Origin: Streptomyces iconiensis
GTDB taxonomy: Bacteria; Actinomycetota; Actinomycetes; Streptomycetales; Streptomycetaceae
Direction of reading: 5' to 3'
NCBI RefSeq assembly: GCF_028657195.3
Contig: NZ_JANCPR020000014.1
Span: 124,001 to 188,000 of the forward strand
Length of the DNA stretch: 64,000 nucleotides
Every line of letters starts with the position of its first letter. The first letter of the stretch is position 1. Under the pieces are notes generated by a model that saw only the letters and a program-made list of their open reading frames with translations, was not told where the DNA came from and made no database searches. The position numbers and the translations under genes were made by a program. Of the stretch, positions 58,954 to 64,000 are shown piece after piece.

Positions 58954-60030
58954 ATGTCATTGTCCGAAGTGGAACTGCCGCTCATCTGGTGTCCGTTGGA
59001 GTCCGCGCGGCACCGTCGGGCCGCGCAGGTCGAGGCGCGGGCCGAGGAGTGGATCGAGAACAGCACCATGTGTGCCACGCCGAGTGAGCGTGACTGGGTC
59101 GTGGCCACGCACAGCGCCGACTTCTTCGCCCGGTTCGCGCCCGTGGCCGACGACGACCGGCTGCTGGCGACCTCGCTGTGGGTCTACTGGGGCTTCGCGT
59201 TCGATGACGCGCGCTGTGACAACGGGCCGCTCAGTACGCGACCCGCCGCCTTCAACGCGCTGGCGGGCGCCGTGCAGCGGGGCCTGGAGGCGCCCTCGGC
59301 CCGGCACGAGGAGGAGCGGTTCATCCCGGCGCTGCAGGGCATCGCGGCCATGTTCCGCTCCTTCGGCCAGCCGGCACTCGTGCGGCGCTTCGGTGCCGCA
59401 CACCGGGCGTGGCTGTCGGGCGTGGCCTGGCAGATCGGCAACGCAGCCGCTGGGCGCATGCCGGAGCTGGACGAGTTCCTGGCGATGCGGCTGCTGTCCG
59501 CAGGAGGCGAACCGACGTTCGCGATGCTGGAGTTGGCGACCGGCATGGAGGTGCCGGCCGCCGAGCTTGAGCATCCCGCCGTCCGCGCGCTGACGGAGAT
59601 GGCCATCATGGTGGCCGCGCTCGACAACGACAGCCACTCGCTGCTCAAGGAGATGAAGCGCGGCCACACCGACCAGAACATCTACAGCGTCCTGATGCGC
59701 CACGAGGACCTGACGGTGCGGGAGGCCGTGCGCGCGGCGACAGCACTGCGCGACCGCGTGCTGCTGCGCTACCTCGACGTTCATGAGCGGGTACGCCGGC
59801 GCGCCGGTGAAGAGCTGCGCTGCTACCTGGACGGACTGTCCTTCGGTATCCGTGGCAACGCCGAATGGGGCCTGCGTGTCCCGCGCTATCTGTCGCTGGG
59901 GCGCGTCCCCGACGAGGCCATGGGGGACGCCGCGCTGGAGTGGGCCGAGCGGCCGGCCGTCACCACACGCGCTCCGTTGCCCGCACCGAGCGTGGCCTGG
60001 TGGTGGGACCGCGACCTGATCGGCGCCTGA
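58954..60030 (+). CDS. Class I terpene synthase
   Basis: A 358-residue bacterial terpene cyclase. The first metal motif is FDDARCD (Asp84, Asp85, Asp89, a DDxxxD form). The NSE motif is NDSHSLLKE (Asn225, Ser229, Glu233). A late RY pair is in VPRYLSLGR. It would ionise a prenyl diphosphate with three Mg ions and cyclise it; the product, sesquiterpene or other, cannot be predicted. ATG at 58954 gives MSLSEVELPLIWCPLESARH; in-frame GTG codons at 58936 and 58945 are alternatives. It is transcribed towards the secreted peptide gene and lies near an ABC exporter and a polyprenyl synthase. Confidence 0.9.
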   Translation: MSLSEVELPLIWCPLESARHRRAAQVEARAEEWIENSTMCATPSERDWVVATHSADFFARFAPVADDDRLLATSLWVYWGFAFDDARCDNGPLSTRPAAFNALAGAVQRGLEAPSARHEEERFIPALQGIAAMFRSFGQPALVRRFGAAHRAWLSGVAWQIGNAAAGRMPELDEFLAMRLLSAGGEPTFAMLELATGMEVPAAELEHPAVRALTEMAIMVAALDNDSHSLLKEMKRGHTDQNIYSVLMRHEDLTVREAVRAATALRDRVLLRYLDVHERVRRRAGEELRCYLDGLSFGIRGNAEWGLRVPRYLSLGRVPDEAMGDAALEWAERPAVTTRAPLPAPSVAWWWDRDLIGA

Positions 60031-60260
60031 GCGCCGCTCCTGGCGCACAGCGACCGCGACGACCGAGCCCGGCCCCCTGGGGGCCGGGCTCTTCGCCGTT
60101 CCGCGCCCACTCAAGCACCCTGCTTTTCTGCTGAATCAAGCGGACTGCGAGCCCTTCCTCTTTAGTGGTAATTGTCGATGCGGCGCTATTCAAGTTCCTT
60201 GCGGCTGGCAATACTTGATGCGTCGGCATGCTTGAACGCACACATTTCAGAGGAGATATG

Positions 60261-60494
60261 ATGTCCTTTTTCCGCCGCGCTGCCGTATCGTCCGTCATTG
60301 CCGTCACATTGGCCACATTCGGCGGTACGGGAGTCGCGATGGCGGCCCCCGAGGTGCAGAAGGCCCCCAGCTCGGCGGCCGACGCACCGGGTGACTGGGG
60401 GACGGCGCAGGATCCGCGGGACACCGTTTCGATGGGGCCCTTCCAGGTCCCGCGGCGCGGACAGTTCTCCGGTGGATTCAACTGGAACATGTAA
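60261..60494 (+). CDS. Small secreted peptide, function unknown
   Basis: A 77-residue pre-protein. Sec signal SFFRRAAVSSVIAVTLATFG, then GTGVAMA before cleavage near residue 29, leaving about 48 residues: APEVQKAPSSAADAPGDWG, then DPRDTVSMGPFQVPRRGQF and SGGFNWNM. No Cys. GGAG at 60252-60255 favours the second of two adjacent ATG codons (60261). The ending is rich in Phe, Trp and Asn and looks conserved in character. It is a single gene 230 bases after the terpene synthase; no family is recognised. Confidence 0.7.
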   Translation: MSFFRRAAVSSVIAVTLATFGGTGVAMAAPEVQKAPSSAADAPGDWGTAQDPRDTVSMGPFQVPRRGQFSGGFNWNM

Positions 60495-60509
60495 CGGGCG
60501 GCAACTGAC

Positions 60510-60553
60510 TGCGGGGTGTACGTAATCCTTTGCTGGATCACGTACACCCCGCA
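60510..60553. terminator. Hairpin behind the secreted-peptide gene
   Basis: A perfect 14-bp stem TGCGGGGTGTACGT (60510-60523) with its complement (60540-60553) and a 16-base loop, 16 bases past the stop. It is probably the terminator of the terpene-synthase side. The remaining sequence up to 60787 has no gene. Confidence 0.8.
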
Positions 60554-60787
60554 ACTGCGTGGCCCGTATTCGTCCGCCGCTCTCCGGGGCGGCTTTGCGG
60601 ATTTCCGTTGCAGCTTTCCGTAATGTTTTCAGAGCTTCTTTCCTGCCTCATTTTCCATACCGGCCCCCGCATTCCCGTGCCGTATTCCTGAGCCGCCGCC
60701 TTCCTGCTCCTGCCCGCAGGCCCGCATCGCTTTCCCGTACCGGGAGGGGAAGGGGAAAAGGGAGGGGAGAGCGGGCCGCGGGGCCGT

Positions 60788-61543
60788 TCAGCGTTTCAGC
60801 GTCGCGGCGCTCGCCACCAATACGGCGATGACGCACAGCAGCACCACGATGGCGTCCCGGACGAAGATGCCGGTGATCCCGCCGTGCCGGGCGACCTCTC
60901 CGGCCGCCTGGACCGCGTACGTCATCGGCATCACCTGGGAGAGGCCGTCGAGCGCCCCGTGCATCTCCGAGCGGGGCAGGAACAGGCCGCACAGCAGGAA
61001 CTGCGGCAGCACCCCGGCAGGCAGGAACTGCACCGCCTGGAACTCGTTGCGCGCGAAAGCGCTGACCAACAGGCCCAGCGCGAGACCGAGAAGCGCGCCG
61101 AGCATGGCGATGGCCATCAGCAGATAGGCGGGCCCCTTCGTGTCGAGCCCCAGCGGCCATACGACGAGCAGGGTGGAGGCGAGGGCCTGGAGGAGGGCGA
61201 GGAACCCGAACGCCAGGCTGTAGCCGAGGATGATGTCCAGGCGCTGCACGGGCAGCGTCAACAGCCGTTCCGCCGTACCGCTGGTGCGCTCGCGCAGCAT
61301 GGAGACCGAGGCCACCAGGTACATCACGATCAGCGGGAAGACTCCGAACACCTGGGGCCCGACCCGCTCGAAGGTGCTGTTGGTGTGGTCGAACATGAGC
61401 TTCAGCAGCACCATCAGCATGCACGGGATGCCCAGCATCAGCACGATGCTGCCCCGGTCCCTGGAGAGCTGGCGCAGCACGCGCCTCGCGGTGGACAGGG
61501 TCACGCTCAGGGTGAAGGGCAACTGCCTGCGGGAGGACTTCAC
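60788..61543 (-). CDS. ABC-2 type exporter permease
   Basis: A 251-residue membrane protein with six predicted helices: GSIVLMLGIPCMLMVLLKLM, then FGVFPLIVMYLVASVSMLRE and RTSGTAERLLTLPVQRLDII, the loop typical of ABC-2/YhgE-like permeases, and FARNEFQAVQFLPAGVLPQF. GTG at 61543 is coupled to the ATPase stop (GTGA). With the ATPase it would export a hydrophobic compound, possibly the terpenoid made by the neighbouring synthases. That link is inference. Confidence 0.9.
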   Translation of the reverse strand: MKSSRRQLPFTLSVTLSTARRVLRQLSRDRGSIVLMLGIPCMLMVLLKLMFDHTNSTFERVGPQVFGVFPLIVMYLVASVSMLRERTSGTAERLLTLPVQRLDIILGYSLAFGFLALLQALASTLLVVWPLGLDTKGPAYLLMAIAMLGALLGLALGLLVSAFARNEFQAVQFLPAGVLPQFLLCGLFLPRSEMHGALDGLSQVMPMTYAVQAAGEVARHGGITGIFVRDAIVVLLCVIAVLVASAATLKR

Positions 61544-62436
61544 GAACAGGGCTCCTCGGGGAAGAAGGACAGCGACAGCGGTTCCGGCAGTGCCTCTCCC
61601 AGCAGCGGGGACGAGCCGGCCTCTCCCAGCGCCGCCCCCCGTCCGCGCCGCGCGGGACCGCATGCGGACTCCTTGCGGGGCACCAGCCGCGCGAACGCCT
61701 CCTCGACGCTGCCGCTCCCGGTGTGCGCGAGCAGTTCGGCACGGTTGCAGGAGGCCAGCAGTTGCCCCTCGCGCATCAGCAGCAGCCGGTCGCAGCGGTC
61801 CGCCTCGTCCATGACGTGACTGGAGACCATCAGGGTGGTTCCTCCCTCGGCGAGCCTGCGGAACACGCTCCACAGCTCGCGGCGTACCAACGGGTCGAGT
61901 CCCACCGTCGGTTCGTCCATGACCAGCAGATCGGGCGTGCCCAGCAGCGCCACAGCGAGGGAGACGCGTGAGTACTGGCCCCCCGACAGCCGCTTGACCG
62001 GGCGGTCGGCGTACTCGGCCAGATCCACTTCCTTGATCACTCGTACGACAGCGTTCTCCCGCCGCCACCCGCGCAGTCCCAGCGCGGCCGAGAAGTACTG
62101 GAGGTTCTCCAGCACCGTCAGGTCCGCGTAGACGGAGGGCGCCTGGGTCACATAGCCGACCCGGGTACGCAGGGCCTTGGCCCCTGCCGAGTGGCACAGG
62201 ACCTGCACATGCCCTGTGGTCCCGCCCTGGATGCCCATGACGCAGCGCAGCAGGGTCGTCTTGCCGCAGCCGCTGGGCCCCAGCAGGCCCACGATGGTGC
62301 CGCGCGGTACGCCGAAGCTGATGTCGGACAGCAGCTGGGTCCGGCCCCGGGTCACCCCCAGGCCGTAGGCGCTGACGGCCAGTGGCTCACCGGCCGTTGC
62401 CCGCCGTTCGGATGGTCTCGCGCTCTCCGGCGACAT
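61540..62436 (-). CDS. ABC exporter ATPase
   Basis: A 298-residue ATPase. Walker A is LLGPSGCGKTTLLRC, the Q-loop is VGYVTQAPSVYADLTV, the signature is RLSGGQYSRVSLAVAL and Walker B is LLVMDEPTVGLDPLVR, with the switch His in MVSSHVMDEADRC. The last 60 residues form a Gly/Pro-rich tail. ATG at 62436 follows AGGGGAGGGC; a TTG at 62511 would add 25 polar residues. It is cotranscribed with the permease, and both follow the polyprenyl synthase gene on the same strand. Confidence 0.9.
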   Translation of the reverse strand: MSPESARPSERRATAGEPLAVSAYGLGVTRGRTQLLSDISFGVPRGTIVGLLGPSGCGKTTLLRCVMGIQGGTTGHVQVLCHSAGAKALRTRVGYVTQAPSVYADLTVLENLQYFSAALGLRGWRRENAVVRVIKEVDLAEYADRPVKRLSGGQYSRVSLAVALLGTPDLLVMDEPTVGLDPLVRRELWSVFRRLAEGGTTLMVSSHVMDEADRCDRLLLMREGQLLASCNRAELLAHTGSGSVEEAFARLVPRKESACGPARRGRGAALGEAGSSPLLGEALPEPLSLSFFPEEPCS

Positions 62437-62531
62437 GCCCTCCCCTGGTGTGCGGCTCTCTCCCGACGCGCCACCGCTCGTCCTGCCCTCACGGGGCGCG
62501 CCCTTCCGCAACGCGCCTTCCCGGTACGGTT

Positions 62532-63608
62532 TCAGTGGTCCCTCCGGATCAACGACCTGGCCAGGTCGTGCAGTTGGCGGTACACATGGCCCACGGGTTC
62601 GGCCCCGGAGAGCGCGCGCATGGCGTGATCCACCTGCCGCGCCGCCTCCTGTTCCGCAGCCGCCCTGCCGCCGGCCTCTTCGATCAGCCGCGTCGCCCGG
62701 TGCACGTCCTGGGCGCTGAACGGATCGCTCTGCCCGTACAGCGCGTTGAGGTCCCGGCCCGCCTGGTTGTCGGCGGCCAGCGCCGCCACGACAGGCAGGG
62801 ACTTCTTACGGGCCGCGACATCGGCGCCCACCGGTTTGCCGCTGCGTTCGGGCAGGCCCCAGATGCCCAGGACGTCGTCGGCGCACTGGAAGGCGATCCC
62901 CAGATGCCGGCCGAAGTCCCTCAGCTTGTTCACCCGCCGTTCCGGCAGCCCCGGCAGCAGCCCGCCCAGGGCGCACGCGCAACCGGTCAGCGCGCCGGTC
63001 TTGCCGGCGGCCATCTCCAGGTACTCGGCCACCGAGATACGTTCGGCCTTCTCGAACGCGACATCCTGGCTCTGCCCCAGCAACAGCCGCTCCAGCGCCG
63101 CCGCCAGCTCCCGCACCGCGCGACCGCCCGCAGGCCCCGGCGCCTTGGCCAGGTGGCCCATGGCGCGCGCGAGCAGTGCGTCACCGACGAGCACGGCCGT
63201 CGGTGTCCCGAACTCCTTCCACACGGCGGGCCGGTGGCGCCGCAGCGGGTCCGCGTCGATGACGTCGTCGTGTACGAGGGAGAAGTCGTGCACGAGCTCA
63301 ACGGCGACGGCCCCCGCGAGCACGGAGGCGGGCTCGGCGCCCACCGCCGCCGCCGACAGGAAAGCCAACGCGGGCCGCAGCGCCTTGCCTCCGCCGTCCT
63401 GGCCGGTCGGCGCGGCCGTGCCGGGGACCGCGGTCTTCCATCCCCTGTGAAAGGCGACGACCTCCCGCTCGGCCACCGGCAGCTCTTCCAGGGCCGCTCT
63501 CAGAGCCGGAGTGACCAGATTCCTCGACCATGTGAAGACGTCCGCCCCGGAGAATGCCGGAGCTGTCCCCGCCGCCGACGATGACCCGTGAGACCTGTGC
63601 ACGCGCAC
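62532..63608 (-). CDS. Polyprenyl diphosphate synthase family protein, DDxxG second motif
   Basis: A 358-residue isoprenoid chain-elongation protein. The first Asp-rich motif is LVHDDVIDADPLRRHRPAVW (DDxxD). The second is CADDVLGIWG, where the last Asp is replaced by Gly. KPVGADVAARKKSLPVVAAL is also present. This DDxxG form with GKPVGAD and KKSLPV is typical of the actinobacterial group that includes cargo enzymes of family 2 encapsulins. No encapsulin gene is in the window and the long disordered N-terminus of those cargos is absent. It probably makes a prenyl diphosphate for the terpene synthase. GTG at 63608 is assumed; GTG at 63602 is possible. Confidence 0.88.
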   Translation of the reverse strand: MRVHRSHGSSSAAGTAPAFSGADVFTWSRNLVTPALRAALEELPVAEREVVAFHRGWKTAVPGTAAPTGQDGGGKALRPALAFLSAAAVGAEPASVLAGAVAVELVHDFSLVHDDVIDADPLRRHRPAVWKEFGTPTAVLVGDALLARAMGHLAKAPGPAGGRAVRELAAALERLLLGQSQDVAFEKAERISVAEYLEMAAGKTGALTGCACALGGLLPGLPERRVNKLRDFGRHLGIAFQCADDVLGIWGLPERSGKPVGADVAARKKSLPVVAALAADNQAGRDLNALYGQSDPFSAQDVHRATRLIEEAGGRAAAEQEAARQVDHAMRALSGAEPVGHVYRQLHDLARSLIRRDH

Positions 63609-63894
63609 CAGCTAACCGACCGCCACGAGCGACACGCCAGGGCTGCCACGAGTGGCCACCGGAACGGGTAATGGCAGGTCAGGCCATATGAAGAGCGGAC
63701 AGCTGACGCGTGCGACCGTCCGTGGTTCCCTGTACGGATGGGCTGCGGGGGTGCCTCGGCGTACCCAACCGCCGTACGGGAGGCGGCCGTTGAGGGCGTG
63801 AGGCGGTAGGGGCGCGGGCAGACTGACGGCCGTGGCCCAGTGCCCCCGCACCGGGCCACGGCCGTCAGGTCGAGGCGCTCAGACGCTCAAGCTC

Positions 63895-64000
63895 TCACAC
63901 GAGGCGGAACCTCTGGTTCGCGCCGCCGTTCCAGCGGTACTGGATGATCTGCGCACGGTCGGCCTGGCTGGCGCCCTGCACGTCGAAGTACTTGTTCGCG
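63895..64000 (-). CDS. Ricin B-type lectin domain protein, 3' part only
   Basis: The last 34 codons of a gene entering from the right: ANKYFDVQGASQADRAQII, then QYRWNGGANQRFRLV and stop. The QYRWNGGxNQRF segment is the QxW end of a ricin-type carbohydrate-binding repeat, usually attached to secreted glycosidases. It is nearly identical to the fragment at 58436-58585. The 286 bases between it and the polyprenyl synthase (63609-63894) show no gene. Confidence 0.8.
   Translation of the reverse strand, partial: ANKYFDVQGASQADRAQIIQYRWNGGANQRFRLV

Noticed and set aside
1..64000. Prophage, integrated element or insertion sequence
   Set aside because: No integrase, transposase, phage structural gene or tRNA-associated direct repeat was recognised anywhere.

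Overview
The window is high-GC DNA of a Streptomyces-type actinomycete. The evidence is GTG-rich starts, many ATGA/GTGA stop-start overlaps, Tat and lipoprotein signals, an AfsR/SARP-type regulator, paired XRE-DUF397 loci, an F420 enzyme and two kinds of small natural-product locus. No transposase, integrase, tRNA, rRNA or CRISPR array was recognised. Gene boundaries, motifs and repeats were read from the sequence. Families were assigned by recognition, without a database search.

Positions 1-13371 are carbohydrate uptake. A leftward operon holds a solute-binding lipoprotein, two permeases, a 2-hydroxyacid dehydrogenase, a DUF2264 protein and the start of an MFS gene. A DeoR/LacI-hybrid regulator follows; a 15-bp word is shared by its own leader and the binding-protein promoter. 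Next is a rightward operon of a cytoplasmic-looking sialidase, a second binding lipoprotein and two permeases. Neither operon has an ATPase; in Streptomyces such importers usually share MsiK.

Positions 13416-39931 are mostly chromosomal housekeeping and transport: SpoU methyltransferase, F420-NADP reductase, four complete MFS exporters (three DHA2-like, one AraJ-like), an M50 protease, a two-headed Lrp regulator, an EamA exporter facing a LysR gene, a 1300-residue SARP/NB-ARC/TPR regulator, a DrrAB-like ABC exporter, PanB and a membrane-anchored EEP phosphatase. Embedded at 22327-25140 is an ATP-grasp (graspetide-maturase-like) gene coupled to an anti-sigma-like ATPase and followed by a divergent XRE-DUF397 pair.

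Positions 40010-45858 form the most interesting region. A second XRE-DUF397 locus, with one decayed copy, lies beside a compact lasso-peptide cluster: a 44-residue precursor (42802-42936), cyclase, B2 protease and a GNAT acetyltransferase. The predicted core GSDQSGSESKRTPYD closely resembles the acetylated lasso peptide albusnodin (ring Gly1-Glu8, Lys10).

Positions 45986-58953 hold NAD synthetase, a Tat-exported multicopper oxidase with a DUF6153 gene, a large degenerate tandem-repeat array, a nitroreductase-hemerythrin fusion, a TrmB/LuxR-type regulator, a secreted subtilase, a propeller-like lipoprotein and a third XRE-DUF397 locus, followed by gene debris (ricin-lectin and propeller fragments). 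Positions 58954-63608 look like a small terpene locus: class I terpene synthase, small secreted peptide, ABC exporter and polyprenyl synthase. The right edge enters a ricin-lectin gene.
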